Shown: in pieces, positions 25,295-34,171 of the stretch
Position numbering within the stretch: position 1 is the stretch's first letter
Layout of the letters: each line of letters begins with the position of its first letter
NCBI GenBank assembly: GCA_958296175.1
Contig: OY282448.1
Location: forward strand, 2,852,127 to 2,916,126
Length of the DNA: 64,000 nucleotides
Origin: an uncultured Chloroflexota bacterium
GTDB taxonomy: Bacteria > Chloroflexota > UBA11872
Reading direction: 5' to 3'
Translations under genes and position numbers: made by a program
Notes under the pieces: generated by a model
What the model was told of the DNA's origin: nothing
What the model saw: the letters and a program-made list of their open reading frames with translations, nothing else
Databases searched by the model: none

Positions 25295-27256
25295 TCACCG
25301 CCGCCATTCGGCAACGTTCCACATCAGGCTGTCCCAGCCGTTGGCCTGCACCCCGAGCAGCGAATGCAGCGCGACGCTGACGTACGCGCGGTTGACGAGC
25401 GGGATTTCGTAGTACTGCTGCACGCTGATGTCGTTGAGCTGCTCGACCAGCGCCTCCCGTTCGGGGCCGAGCGGCGTCTGGGTCAGCCGGGCGAACGCCT
25501 GGTCGTACTCGGCGTTGCACGAGCGCGCGTTGTTGCCGCTGGCCCAGCCGTTGGCGCGGGTCTGGACGTTGCCGCACAGGCCGTTGGCCAGCGCCTGCTG
25601 GGGATCGACGCCGGAGCCGTTGGTGTACATCTGCACGTCGGCGAAGAAGCGGCGGTAATTCATGGCCGCATCGGCGACCGGATCGCCGCCGAAGAACGTG
25701 CCGGCGTCGTGTTGCAGCAGCTCGGTTTCGATGCCGATGGCTTGCCACCAGCCTCGAATCAAGGCCTGCGTTTGCTCTCGAATTTCGTTGGCGGTGGTTT
25801 GATAGGTGATTCGCAGTGGAACGCCCTGGTACTCGCGTACGCCGTCGCCGTCGCTGTCGACCACACCGTGCTCGTCCAACAGCCGGGCGGCGCCCTCGAT
25901 ATCCTGCCTGAGGCAGCCGTCGTTCGCGGTGGACACGTAGGCCGCGGGCGCCGCGACAAGATTGCAGGTCGGCTCGCCGGTAAACCCGTACAACTGCTCG
26001 GCGATGGCGTGGCGGTCGATTGCCATCGACATGGCCTGCGGGATGGGCGTGAAGGTCAGGAACGGATGCGGATTCGCGCCGTCCTGGTATTCGGAGCGGC
26101 CGCCGCCCAGGGCGGGATCGGGATTGGTTTGATTGACGACGATGCGCTCGACCTGGCTGGCAAAGGCCAGGTGCACCGCGCCCAGCCCGCGGGCTTGCGC
26201 CTCGGCCAGCGCGTCGGGCTCGATCTGCGCGTTCCAGGCCAGGTCTGCGGCGCCGTCCACCAGCACCGCCGCCACTGCGCTGGCCGCGTCGCCGCCGCCG
26301 TGCAGGATCACGCGGTCGAACCAGGCCGGCGCGCCGCGGTAATGCGGGTTTCGTTCGTAGACGCCGCCTTCGTTGGGCGTAAACTCCACTACGCGGTAGG
26401 GGCCGGTGCCCAGCGGCGTCTGGGTGCTGGCGGCGCAGCCCGCCGCGGCCGCGCCCACGCAGTCGGCGAATTGCGCCTGGCTGATGATTGGCGTCACCGA
26501 ACCGACGAACACGCTGTAGGGATAGGGCGTGGGTTTCTCGAAGGTTATCTCGATGGTGAGGTCGTCCACGGCTTCGACCGACGCCAGCTCGGTAAAGCGG
26601 TCGCGGCTGGTGCAGCCCGTGTCCTGATGCGAGCAATAGCGCCAGGTGAACACGGCGTCATGGGCGGTGACCGCGCTGCCGTCCGACCACTGCACGCCGT
26701 CTCGCAGCCGCCAGGTTATGGACAACAGGTCTGACGAGACGCCGCCGTTGTCCAGCGTGGGGATGTCGACGGCCAGCTTGGGGACGAGGTTGCCGTCGGG
26801 GTCGTAATTTGCCAGCGGCTCCAGCGTCAGCGCGCCCGCGTCCACGTCTTTGTCGCCGCCGGATAGATACGGGAACGGGACTGTGGGCGCTTGCCAATAG
26901 CGCAGCGTAAGCACGCGTTCGGCGGCGGCGGTCGGTTCCGGCGTTGGCGTTTCGGTCGGGTCAGGCGATGGCGTTGGCGTCGGCCTGGGGGCAGCCGCGG
27001 TTCGCTGCGCGGGGGTCGCCGCACGCGGCGCGGGGGTGGCCGTTGGCCGCGCAGGGGCCGGCGTCGACGGCGCTGGGGCAGCGGCCGGCGTTTGCCGGGC
27101 GGCGGTTTGCGCAGCGGGAGCGGCCGCGGCCTGTGCGGGGGCGGCGGTTTGCACGGCGGGCGGGGCGGCCGTTGGTGCCGCGCCCTCGGGAGGCCCGCAG
27201 GCGGCCAGAACGAGCGCGGCCGCGGCGGCGAGACACAGTTTCAGCAACGACGGCAT
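25295..27256 (-). CDS. ABC transporter substrate-binding lipoprotein, family 5
   Basis: 653 residues. The signal peptide ends in the lipobox LAAC, followed by a ~90-residue Pro/Ala/Thr-rich tether. The body is an SBP_bac_5 (DppA/OppA-like) protein: LTLEPLANYDPDGNLVPKLA, SITWRLRDGVQWSDG, VTAHDAVFTWRY, PIPQAMSMAIDRHAIAEQLY. Such proteins bind peptides or other small solutes outside the membrane. No permease or ATPase gene is nearby. ATG 27256 sits at the signal peptide; the frame runs on 89 codons but without a plausible N-terminus. Confidence 0.88.
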   Translation of the reverse strand: MPSLLKLCLAAAAALVLAACGPPEGAAPTAAPPAVQTAAPAQAAAAPAAQTAARQTPAAAPAPSTPAPARPTATPAPRAATPAQRTAAAPRPTPTPSPDPTETPTPEPTAAAERVLTLRYWQAPTVPFPYLSGGDKDVDAGALTLEPLANYDPDGNLVPKLAVDIPTLDNGGVSSDLLSITWRLRDGVQWSDGSAVTAHDAVFTWRYCSHQDTGCTSRDRFTELASVEAVDDLTIEITFEKPTPYPYSVFVGSVTPIISQAQFADCVGAAAAGCAASTQTPLGTGPYRVVEFTPNEGGVYERNPHYRGAPAWFDRVILHGGGDAASAVAAVLVDGAADLAWNAQIEPDALAEAQARGLGAVHLAFASQVERIVVNQTNPDPALGGGRSEYQDGANPHPFLTFTPIPQAMSMAIDRHAIAEQLYGFTGEPTCNLVAAPAAYVSTANDGCLRQDIEGAARLLDEHGVVDSDGDGVREYQGVPLRITYQTTANEIREQTQALIRGWWQAIGIETELLQHDAGTFFGGDPVADAAMNYRRFFADVQMYTNGSGVDPQQALANGLCGNVQTRANGWASGNNARSCNAEYDQAFARLTQTPLGPEREALVEQLNDISVQQYYEIPLVNRAYVSVALHSLLGVQANGWDSLMWNVAEWRR

Positions 27257-27392
27257 GGGTTCTGCCTTGGAATGGGTGTGCTCGTGCAGGGGTGGGCTGG
27301 CGTGAGGAACGGCGCGGCTGCCAGGGCGCACCGCGGGGTTCAGTTTACACAGCCGCGCGTGGTGGTTGGCGGCGGCAGAGGCGCGGCGCGAG

Positions 27393-27482
27393 GGGAGTCT
27401 CCAGGCGGTGGGGCGCGGGGATGAACGGAATGGCTCGGGCCGCGCCTGGCGCGGGAGTTTCGAGGCGGTGGGACGCGGGGAT
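27393..27482. repeat. Two ~30-bp direct repeats 60 bp apart
   Basis: A segment with GGGAGTYT near its left end and CGCGGGGAT at its right starts at 27393 and 27453. The two copies differ at a few positions. It lies between the binding-protein gene and the tRNA cluster. Confidence 0.65.
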
Positions 27483-27533
27483 CGGCGTTCACGCGCCCGA
27501 CCCGGCGCTTGCGGGAGGCCCACAGCGGCGGGG

Positions 27534-27606
27534 TGGGCCCACCTGGAATCGAACCAGGGACCTACCGGTTATGAGCCGGCTGCTCTGACCGCTGAGCTAT
27601 GGGCCC
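27534..27606 (-). tRNA. tRNA with CAT anticodon, probably tRNA-Ile2
   Basis: 73 nt. Acceptor GGGCCCA pairs with TGGGCCC, discriminator A, no encoded CCA. Anticodon stem GCCGG/CCGGT encloses CTCATAA, anticodon CAT. The GGGCCC-type acceptor with ATAGCTCAG is like tRNA-Ile, so this is likely the tRNA whose C34 becomes lysidine and reads AUA. It could instead be a second elongator tRNA-Met. Confidence 0.85.
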
Positions 27607-27629
27607 GACGGCGGGCGCAGAGGTCTGGG

Positions 27630-27703
27630 CGGTCCCGACCGGATTCGAACCGGCGATCTCCTCCTTGACAGGGAGGTATGCTAGGCCGCTGCACCACGGG
27701 ACC
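27630..27703 (-). tRNA. trnD: tRNA-Asp (GTC)
   Basis: 74 nt. Acceptor GGTCCCG pairs with CGGGACC, discriminator G as expected for tRNA-Asp, no CCA encoded. Anticodon stem CCTCC/GGAGG encloses CTGTCAA, anticodon GTC. 23 bp upstream of the CAT tRNA, so the pair is likely processed from one transcript. Confidence 0.95.
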
Positions 27704-27760
27704 ACGGACGCCGGGCGCTTGGCACCTGATAGTAGCGTATTCCGCCACGCTCGGCACCGG

Positions 27761-27844
27761 TGGGCCGGGTAGGATTCGAACCTACGTAGCCGTAAAGGCG
27801 CCAGATTTACAGTCTGGTGGTTTTAACCACTCACCCACCGACCC
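27761..27844 (-). tRNA. trnY: tRNA-Tyr (GTA)
   Basis: 84 nt with a long variable arm. Acceptor GGGTCGG pairs with CCGGCCC, discriminator A. Anticodon loop CTGTAAA gives GTA. First of three tandem tRNA genes read towards the binding-protein gene. Confidence 0.93.
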
Positions 27845-27982
27845 GCGCCGCCCTACGCTCCAGCAGTCCGCTTGCCAACACGCACGCGGACTGCGGCGCA
27901 ATGCCTCCAGGCCCGCGAGCGTTCCCTATCGTAACAGCCCGCACCGTCGGCGAGGGAGGAATGCGCAGGTCGGCGGCGGCCG

Positions 27983-28822
27983 TTGCCGTCCCCGCGCTCG
28001 CGTCCAGGATGCGCGGGGCCTGGACGCGGCGCTTGCCTGCCAATCGTGCGGCCGGCGGACGCCGGGCCGCGGAACCGCGCCATCGACGCACTGAATCTTC
28101 CGGCTGACCCGCTGGGCGCGTATCTGACGGCGCCGCATCCGGTGGCGGCGGCGGCGGCGCTGGCGTTTGTGCTGTTTTGGGCGCGCGCCGGCGCGCCGCT
28201 GCGGTTGGGGCAGCCGGGGGCGTGGTTTGGGGTGCTGCTGGGCGCCGCGGCGTATCCCTTCGCGCACGTCTGGCTGCGCGACATCCCCACGCAGGCGGTG
28301 CTGGACGTCCTGCGGGACAACGTTGGAGCGGACGCGCTGGCAAACGCGACCGCGCTGACGAGCCTGGCGGCGGCTATCGTGGCGGCCTACGCGGACGAAG
28401 CCGCCAAGCTGCTGATGCTGGCCGCGGTGATGCTGGCGATGCGCTGGCCGTCCGACCCCAGAGCGATTACGGCAGCCGCCATCGGGCCGGCGGCCGGGTA
28501 CGTGTTGTTCGACGCGCAGCTGCAGCTGACGCAGGCGCTGGACGCGGGCGGGGGCTGGGAGGCGCTGCTGTTTCCGTTCGTTCAGGCGTGGGCCTGGGCG
28601 GCGCTGCAGTTTGGCACGGCCTATCTGCTGGCGCGGGGCTGGATGACGGGGCGTCTGGCGGCCTACGTGCTGGGGGCTGGCGTGCTGCACACGGGCGCGG
28701 TCTACCTGAGCACGCTGACGACGCTGGGGTGGCACCCTGGGATAGCGACGCTGGGCCTGGCGGCGGTCGGGCTGCTGGCCTTCAGCTGGGGGGCCTCGGT
28801 GATTCCGGCCAGCCGCCGCTGA
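27983..28822 (+). CDS. PrsW-like multi-pass membrane protein
   Basis: Up to 279 residues, with about seven hydrophobic helices. AYADEAAKLLMLAAVML resembles the E-E-x-x-K motif of PrsW/CPBP-type membrane proteases. GYVLFDAQLQL sits where a second motif is expected, and GVLHTGAVYLS supplies a conserved-type His. The first Glu of the pair is Asp here, so activity is uncertain. PrsW cleaves anti-sigma factors. The start is unclear: the first candidate is TTG 27983 and no Shine-Dalgarno site decides. The 3' end overlaps the convergent lnt-like gene by 41 bp. Confidence 0.55.
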   Translation: MPSPRSRPGCAGPGRGACLPIVRPADAGPRNRAIDALNLPADPLGAYLTAPHPVAAAAALAFVLFWARAGAPLRLGQPGAWFGVLLGAAAYPFAHVWLRDIPTQAVLDVLRDNVGADALANATALTSLAAAIVAAYADEAAKLLMLAAVMLAMRWPSDPRAITAAAIGPAAGYVLFDAQLQLTQALDAGGGWEALLFPFVQAWAWAALQFGTAYLLARGWMTGRLAAYVLGAGVLHTGAVYLSTLTTLGWHPGIATLGLAAVGLLAFSWGASVIPASRR

Positions 28823-30362
28823 CGCGGCGGCGCAGCTCCAGGCCCACGGACCCGGCCAGCAGGGCGGCCCAGGCCGCCAGCGCCGCCGCGCCCATCCAGT
28901 CGCCGGTGGCCGTGTAGAGCGTGCCTGGCGCCTGGGGGATGACGTCGGCCAGCAGCACGGCCGCCTGCGGCTCTCGCAGCGGCGCGGCGGCGATGACCTG
29001 GCCGTGGGCGTCGATCACGACCGAGCCGTAGCGCCAGTCGGCTTTGACCAGCGTCAGGCGGTGTTCGGCCGCCCGCAGGCGCAAGTGCCTGACGTGCTGG
29101 GAGGTAAACGCGGCCCAGTCGTGTGTGGGAATGGCGACCAGCGAGGCGCCCCGCGCCGCCAGCCGCGCCAGCGTGTCGGTGTAGGTGCCGTCGGGTCCGG
29201 CCGCCAGCCCGACGCGCAGGCCGCGCAGCTGGTAGACGGGATGCAGGCCGGACGTCACGCTGCGTTCGCGGATGGCGTAGACCGGGTGGTCCTTGGTCGT
29301 GGGAGCGCTCAGGCGTCCGTCGGGGGTTGCCAGCACGATTTCGTTGCGCGTGCGGTTGGGGTCGATGCGGATGAAGTAGGGCCAGACGATGGCGGCGCCG
29401 GCCTGGCGGGCGGTGTCGAGCACGCGCTGGAGCTGGGGTTCCGCGCTGGGGTCGTCTGGCGCCACCCAGCCGGAAGCTTCGGGCCAGACCACCAGCTGGG
29501 CGCCGCGTCGGCCGGCGTCGATGGTTGCGGGCGCATGCAGCCCGGTGATGACGTCGGTGAGGGCGGCGTATTGCACCGTCTCGATGAGCGGCTTGGTTTG
29601 CGGGTGCGCGGGCACGTGCTCGCCGGTCTGGATGACGGCCACGCGCAGGGGCGGGGGCAAGATGGTGCGCGGCGCCGCGGTGAATGCCAGCCCAACCAGC
29701 CAGAACACAGCAGCCGCACCAATGGCGGCCGCCAGACCGCGCGTCATGGCCAGACGGCCCGCGGCAGCCAGCAGCAACGCGGCGATGGATTGGCCCGCGG
29801 CCACGGTTGCCAGCGTGACGGGCCACATGCCGGCCAACGGCAGCCAGGCGCGCAGCGGGGCGGCGTCGACCTGCGCGGCGGCCAGCATCCCCCACTGGTG
29901 GCCCGCGGTGGTGACGAGCCGCAGGTACTCGATGCCGGTCCAGATCAGCGCCGGCGCCCAAATCCACGTCCAGGCGCCCAGGGCGCGGGTGAGGCGCTGC
30001 GGCCCGAAGGGCGCCGCGAGCAGGACGGCCGCCGCGAAGGCCGCGGCGCCGACGGCAAGCGACACGCCGACCCACGCCGCGCCGGTGACGACTTCCGGCG
30101 GGTCGACGCTGGCAGCCAGCAGTCCGTACAGCACGCCGACGAACAACCCGCCCAGCAAGCGCTGCAGCCGCGGCGAGGCGCCGGCGCGGGCGAACGCCAG
30201 CGGGGTCCAGGCGGCAAACGCCAGCCCCGTCCACTCCAGGGGCGGAAACGCGGCGGCCAGCAACAGCGCGGACGCGGCGGCCGCGCCGACGCGCCAGACG
30301 ACTGACCAGAACGCGCGCCCCGAACCTGCCCGAGGCGCTCGGCGTCGAAGAGCGGCTACCAT
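28782..30362 (-). CDS. lnt: Apolipoprotein N-acyltransferase homologue lacking the catalytic Cys
   Basis: 526 residues from ATG 30362 (frame open to 30461). The N-terminal half has six or so helices as in Lnt; the C-terminal half is a carbon-nitrogen hydrolase (nitrilase) domain. Catalytic Glu is seen in VVWPEASG and Lys in TTKDHPVYAIRERSV. The position that is Cys in the ICYE motif reads VGLAAGPDGTY, so the nucleophile appears replaced. The later GASLVAIPTHDW and RLRAAEHR match Lnt. Lnt adds the third acyl chain to lipoproteins; this copy may be inactive or repurposed. Confidence 0.75.
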   Translation of the reverse strand: MVAALRRRAPRAGSGRAFWSVVWRVGAAAASALLLAAAFPPLEWTGLAFAAWTPLAFARAGASPRLQRLLGGLFVGVLYGLLAASVDPPEVVTGAAWVGVSLAVGAAAFAAAVLLAAPFGPQRLTRALGAWTWIWAPALIWTGIEYLRLVTTAGHQWGMLAAAQVDAAPLRAWLPLAGMWPVTLATVAAGQSIAALLLAAAGRLAMTRGLAAAIGAAAVFWLVGLAFTAAPRTILPPPLRVAVIQTGEHVPAHPQTKPLIETVQYAALTDVITGLHAPATIDAGRRGAQLVVWPEASGWVAPDDPSAEPQLQRVLDTARQAGAAIVWPYFIRIDPNRTRNEIVLATPDGRLSAPTTKDHPVYAIRERSVTSGLHPVYQLRGLRVGLAAGPDGTYTDTLARLAARGASLVAIPTHDWAAFTSQHVRHLRLRAAEHRLTLVKADWRYGSVVIDAHGQVIAAAPLREPQAAVLLADVIPQAPGTLYTATGDWMGAAALAAWAALLAGSVGLELRRRVSGGWPESPRPPS

Positions 30363-30468
30363 GCCGGCGGCATTTCCAGCGCGCGGATGCGTCCCAACAG
30401 CATGGCGGAAGTCTGGCAAGCAGCGCCCACGGCGCTCGACCCACGGCGCCAGGATAACCACCGGAGCG

Positions 30469-30557
30469 CTGGCCGCCGCGCCTACGCCGGTTCGCCCGGC
30501 TGGCCGTCCAGGTCGCTCTGGAGCACGGGCTGGCCGCGGCGCCGACGCCGGTTCGCC
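30469..30557. repeat. Two 28-bp direct repeats 61 bp apart
   Basis: Copies begin CTGGCCGC at 30469 and 30530 and share ACGCCGGTTCGCC at the right end; 26 of 28 bases match. They lie in the 245-bp gap between the divergent lnt-like and DUF4395-like genes, so they could also affect promoters there. Confidence 0.7.
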
Positions 30558-30607
30558 GCCCCCCGTCGGCCGGTCGCCAGCGCAACGAAGCGCGGCATGA
30601 TGCAGGG

Positions 30608-31129
30608 ATGACTTCGGACACCTCCTCCGCCGGGGCCGCGGCGTCGACCGACCGCCGCGCCGACGACTCGGACGCTTCTACGTCAGCGCGCCTGACGACG
30701 CGCCAGGACGAACGGCGCTTTCACCAGCTCGCGACCGCGGCTGGCTTTGGGCTGGCGCTGATGATGGCCTGGGCGCTGGCCGCGCCGTGGGTGGTGACGG
30801 TGGTGATGCTGACGCAGGTGGCAGGCTCGATCAGCGCCGACTGGAGCCTCACGCGCCGCTTCCACCGCGCCTTCGCCGCGCCGCTGACGCCGGACGCCGC
30901 GCACGAAGACGCCGCGCCGTTCCTGCGCGCCGACGCGCTGACGGGAACCGCGGCCTTCGCCGGCGCCGTGTTCGTCGTCGCCGGCATCCCCCCGCTCGGC
31001 TGGTCCCTGGTCGGCCTCAGCACGCTCAGCCTCCTCCTGGACGGCCTGGCCAACCGCGGCCCTCTGCGTTTGCTGCTGGAGCGGGCGTTTGCCTGGGCCG
31101 AACGCAACCGGCCATCCCACGCGCCGTGA
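30608..31129 (+). CDS. DUF4395-like membrane protein
   Basis: 173 residues. A disordered Ser/Asp/Ala-rich N-terminus is followed by four helices: GFGLALMMAWALAAP, WVVTVVMLTQVAGSI, FAGAVFVVAGIPPLG and LVGLSTLSLLLDGL. The layout with EDAAPFLRADALTG between halves resembles DUF4395, but the terminal Cys-Leu-Gly-Cys motif typical of that family is absent. It precedes the glycosyltransferase run on the same strand. Confidence 0.5.
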   Translation: MTSDTSSAGAAASTDRRADDSDASTSARLTTRQDERRFHQLATAAGFGLALMMAWALAAPWVVTVVMLTQVAGSISADWSLTRRFHRAFAAPLTPDAAHEDAAPFLRADALTGTAAFAGAVFVVAGIPPLGWSLVGLSTLSLLLDGLANRGPLRLLLERAFAWAERNRPSHAP

Positions 31130-31238
31130 TCGTTCCGGAACACCGCGCGCCAGCAGCTGGGGCAGGCGGGCGCGTGCACGACGCGGCCACGCTGCATCGC
31201 GGCGTGAGCGTTCACGCGAACGCGGCCACGACGGCGAG

Positions 31239-32753
31239 TTGACGCGGGCCGACGGGTTGCGTGCGTCCCTGCGCGCAGGCGAGGGCCGTTCTGGCCGCGA
31301 CATAGGACGCGCGGCGGCGCTGATGTTGCTTGCCGGTCTTGTCTACCTGCTCTCGTCCGGAGCGCATGCCTACAGCGTGGATGAGATTACGCATTACGCA
31401 TCCGCTCGAGCGTTCGTGGAAACAGGCAGCCCTGACCTCGCGGGCGGGCGTCCGTTTCCGCAGGAACAATTGCTGACGCTGGCGCATCCGACGTCGGAGC
31501 GCGTCACCAGCCGCTACGGCCTGCTGTCGTGGGCGGCGATCACACCGGCGTATGCCATAGCACGCGCGGCTGGCTCGACGGCGCCTCCGCCGTCAGCGTC
31601 GTTTCCGCAGCCCAGCTTCGTGCGGCCGCTGGCCGTGCTGCTCTATGGCCCGCTGGTCGCTGCCGGGGTGGTGGCGGCGACGTTCGTGCTGGGCCGCAAC
31701 CTCGGGCTGCGCCCGCGCAACGCTGCTACCGCCGCGCTGGTGCTGGCATTTGCAAGCCCCCTCTGGGTCTACGCCCAGGGACTGGCCAACATTCCGCTCG
31801 CCGCGCTTTTGGGCGTGCTTGGGTTCGTCTTCGCCACACGGCCGCAGGCTGTCGCGCGACACTGGGCCGCCGCCGGCGTGTCATGCGGCCTTGCCGCGGC
31901 GACGCGGCCAGAGTTCATCGTTCTGGGCGCGGGCGTTGGCGTGTTGTGTCTGCTTGGCCAAGGACGGCGGCCATGGGCCCGATGGCCCCACGCGCTGGTG
32001 TTTGCCTTCGCCTGGACTGCCATCGTCATTCCAAGCCTCGGCTTCTGGAATCTGTATCGCACGGGGAGCTTCCTTGACGTGGGCTATCGAACGGCTTCGA
32101 TTCTCTGGCAGACGGACCGGGCCTACATCGGCGTGTTTGGCGCGCTGGCAAGTCCGAGTTTCGGGTTGTTCGTGTTCATGCCAGTGGCTGCCGTCGGGCT
32201 GTGGGGGTTGCTCAACGCACCAACGCGCCGGACTGCCTGGCTGGTGATGCTGAGTCTGACGCTGTTGGCAGTCGTGGGGTACGGCTCGTTCCGCGACTGG
32301 GCCGGCGGGGTGTCGTGGGGTCCACGCTATCTCACCGCCGCAGCGCCGTTCCTGGCGCTGGGCGTAGGGGTGGTCTTGCAGGCGAGGGCTACGACGCCTG
32401 TCATGCGCCTGGTGACATTCGGGTTGGCCGCGTGGTCGATGGGCCTCTCGGTCTTGGGCGTGCTCTTCGACTATCAGGCTGGCTGGCGGAACCTTTGGGA
32501 CCATGGCGCGAACCCTGAACAGATCACGTGGAACCCGCATTTTTCGCTGATCGGTGCGCACATGCGACTTGCCCGCCAGTGGGTGGACGGACTGATCGGG
32601 CCGGATTTGTACGTTATTCACAGGATGGGCGCGTGGGCGCTGGTCGTGATCGTGGTGGGAGTGATGGCTTCTTTTGGACTGCTCATCGCTGCTGAAACAC
32701 GCGGATGGACACGCGGTTTATTCAGGCTGCGACCGCGCAGCAGCTCCGGGTGA
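31239..32753 (+). CDS. GT-C-type (ArnT/PMT-like) membrane glycosyltransferase
   Basis: About 504 residues with 11-13 helices. After the first helix comes AYSVDEITHY, the D-E motif in the first extracytoplasmic loop that marks GT-C enzymes using polyprenyl-phosphate sugars. A later SWGPRYLTAAAPFLALG is typical of the GT39/PMT group. It would glycosylate a lipid or protein on the outer face of the membrane. Start set at TTG 31239; ATG 31323 at the first helix is also possible. The longer frame (from 31089) overlaps the previous gene. Confidence 0.65.
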   Translation: MTRADGLRASLRAGEGRSGRDIGRAAALMLLAGLVYLLSSGAHAYSVDEITHYASARAFVETGSPDLAGGRPFPQEQLLTLAHPTSERVTSRYGLLSWAAITPAYAIARAAGSTAPPPSASFPQPSFVRPLAVLLYGPLVAAGVVAATFVLGRNLGLRPRNAATAALVLAFASPLWVYAQGLANIPLAALLGVLGFVFATRPQAVARHWAAAGVSCGLAAATRPEFIVLGAGVGVLCLLGQGRRPWARWPHALVFAFAWTAIVIPSLGFWNLYRTGSFLDVGYRTASILWQTDRAYIGVFGALASPSFGLFVFMPVAAVGLWGLLNAPTRRTAWLVMLSLTLLAVVGYGSFRDWAGGVSWGPRYLTAAAPFLALGVGVVLQARATTPVMRLVTFGLAAWSMGLSVLGVLFDYQAGWRNLWDHGANPEQITWNPHFSLIGAHMRLARQWVDGLIGPDLYVIHRMGAWALVVIVVGVMASFGLLIAAETRGWTRGLFRLRPRSSSG

Positions 32754-34171
32754 ACTGGCGCTGGCGCTTGCCTCCTCACGCGCACGACTGGCCTTGGCGT
32801 CTGGCGGCGTGGTCCGGACGCCTGCTGCTCCTCAGCGCGATTGCATATTGGTGGGGCGGTTACGTCGTTACCCACCTTTTCAGTTTGGCGTTTCCTGACT
32901 TGCTTCCGTCATGGAACAACGTTCTGGGCAGGTTGGATGCCACTCAAGAGGGCACGATTACAAATACAGTGTCCGCTATCACCTTGGCTAGCGTGACTTT
33001 ACTTGCGGGGACGGCTGCCGTATTGAATTATCGGCGCTTTGCGGGGTACATCGCGATTGGAGGGTGGATGACAATTGCAGTGACGACAGCGTTATTGACG
33101 TTCGAAGAACTTGCCGAATTCAAGAGGTTTGGGCAGATTTCAATCGTCGAACACTCGGCGCGCTTGGGCATCCCATGGCCAGTTCTGGCAAGCCCTGCCG
33201 CCGTCGCGTTCATAGCGGCAATGTGGGTCTTCGCCCGCAAAGGCCTGGGAACGGCAGCCGCGCGCGCGCCGCTGTTGCTCGGGACCTCGTGCTGGGCGTT
33301 TGCGCTCGTCCACGAAACCCTCGACCCACTCGTGTTCGCATATCGGGCATGGGAGCTGTCATACGTGCTCGAGGAGACCCTGGAATACAGCGGTACCTTG
33401 TGTATTGGGATGACCGCGGCCATCTCGATGCGCCGCGAACGTCATCCTCCCCCGGCATTCCAAGACCGCTGGCACGGACTCCTGCTTGGGGCAATCGTCG
33501 TGACCACCGTGCTGGGCGGACTCGTGATTGCCTTGCTCTTCCGTGCGCCGTTGGTGGAAACTCTGGCTCCGCATACGCGCGCGGGGACGTTTGGCGTAAC
33601 CCTGCAACGGCAGGAATCCGTGGTGCAAGAATTCCGCATGCCCGCCACACCCGTGCAGAGCCTCAGACTGCTGCTGTCGAATTGCGACCCGAGCGGGCGT
33701 GCGGCGATGGCCGCCGTTCGCGTCACGCCCCTCGGCGCGCCGGATGTCACGCTTGCCCAGGGGTCGGTGGAGGTTCCGGTTCGAGACTGCCCGCGCTGGC
33801 GGGATATCGAGCTGCTGCCGCCGATCACCGCGGAGGAAAGCCAGTCGTTGGCTCTGCACGTTGCAGCACACGTCGAACCAGGCGCCGAGCTTCGTGTTGG
33901 CGCAACGAAGGGTGACCTCTATCCGGATGGGAAATTCTGGGTCAACGGCGCTTTGGCTTGGCCGGATCAGAATCTCGAATTCGTGCTTTACGGCGCGTCC
34001 GAGCCGACGCTGAGCAAGCTGCACGGCATCTGGCAATTGTTCACGTCTGACTGGCGCTGGTGGGCGTTGGCGGCTGACGTTTTCATTGCGCTGATAGTAA
34101 TCACGCTGATTCCGGCGTTGCTGGCGGCCTGTGTGCTGCAGCGGCATGTTGCGCCGCGGCAGCACGGTTGA
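32705..34171 (+). CDS. Membrane protein with exposed beta domain, unknown
   Basis: 488 residues. An N-terminal block of about seven helices (LLLLSAIAYWWGGYVV, LASVTLLAGTAAVL, AIGGWMTIAVTTALL, ASPAAVAFIAAMWV, and others) is followed by a ~200-residue soluble region (VVQEFRMPATPVQSLRLLLSN, GDLYPDGKFWVNGAL) and a final helix (VFIALIVITLIPALLAACV). The soluble part likely lies outside the membrane and resembles a carbohydrate-binding beta sandwich. ATG 32705 overlaps the upstream gene by 49 bp; GTG 32750 would give a 4-nt GTGA overlap. No family recognised. Confidence 0.55.
   Translation: MDTRFIQAATAQQLRVNWRWRLPPHAHDWPWRLAAWSGRLLLLSAIAYWWGGYVVTHLFSLAFPDLLPSWNNVLGRLDATQEGTITNTVSAITLASVTLLAGTAAVLNYRRFAGYIAIGGWMTIAVTTALLTFEELAEFKRFGQISIVEHSARLGIPWPVLASPAAVAFIAAMWVFARKGLGTAAARAPLLLGTSCWAFALVHETLDPLVFAYRAWELSYVLEETLEYSGTLCIGMTAAISMRRERHPPPAFQDRWHGLLLGAIVVTTVLGGLVIALLFRAPLVETLAPHTRAGTFGVTLQRQESVVQEFRMPATPVQSLRLLLSNCDPSGRAAMAAVRVTPLGAPDVTLAQGSVEVPVRDCPRWRDIELLPPITAEESQSLALHVAAHVEPGAELRVGATKGDLYPDGKFWVNGALAWPDQNLEFVLYGASEPTLSKLHGIWQLFTSDWRWWALAADVFIALIVITLIPALLAACVLQRHVAPRQHG

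Noticed and set aside
27983..28100. Signal peptide at the N-terminus of the PrsW-like gene
   Set aside because: The first ~45 residues are Pro/Arg/Gly-rich without a hydrophobic core; the true start is probably further in.
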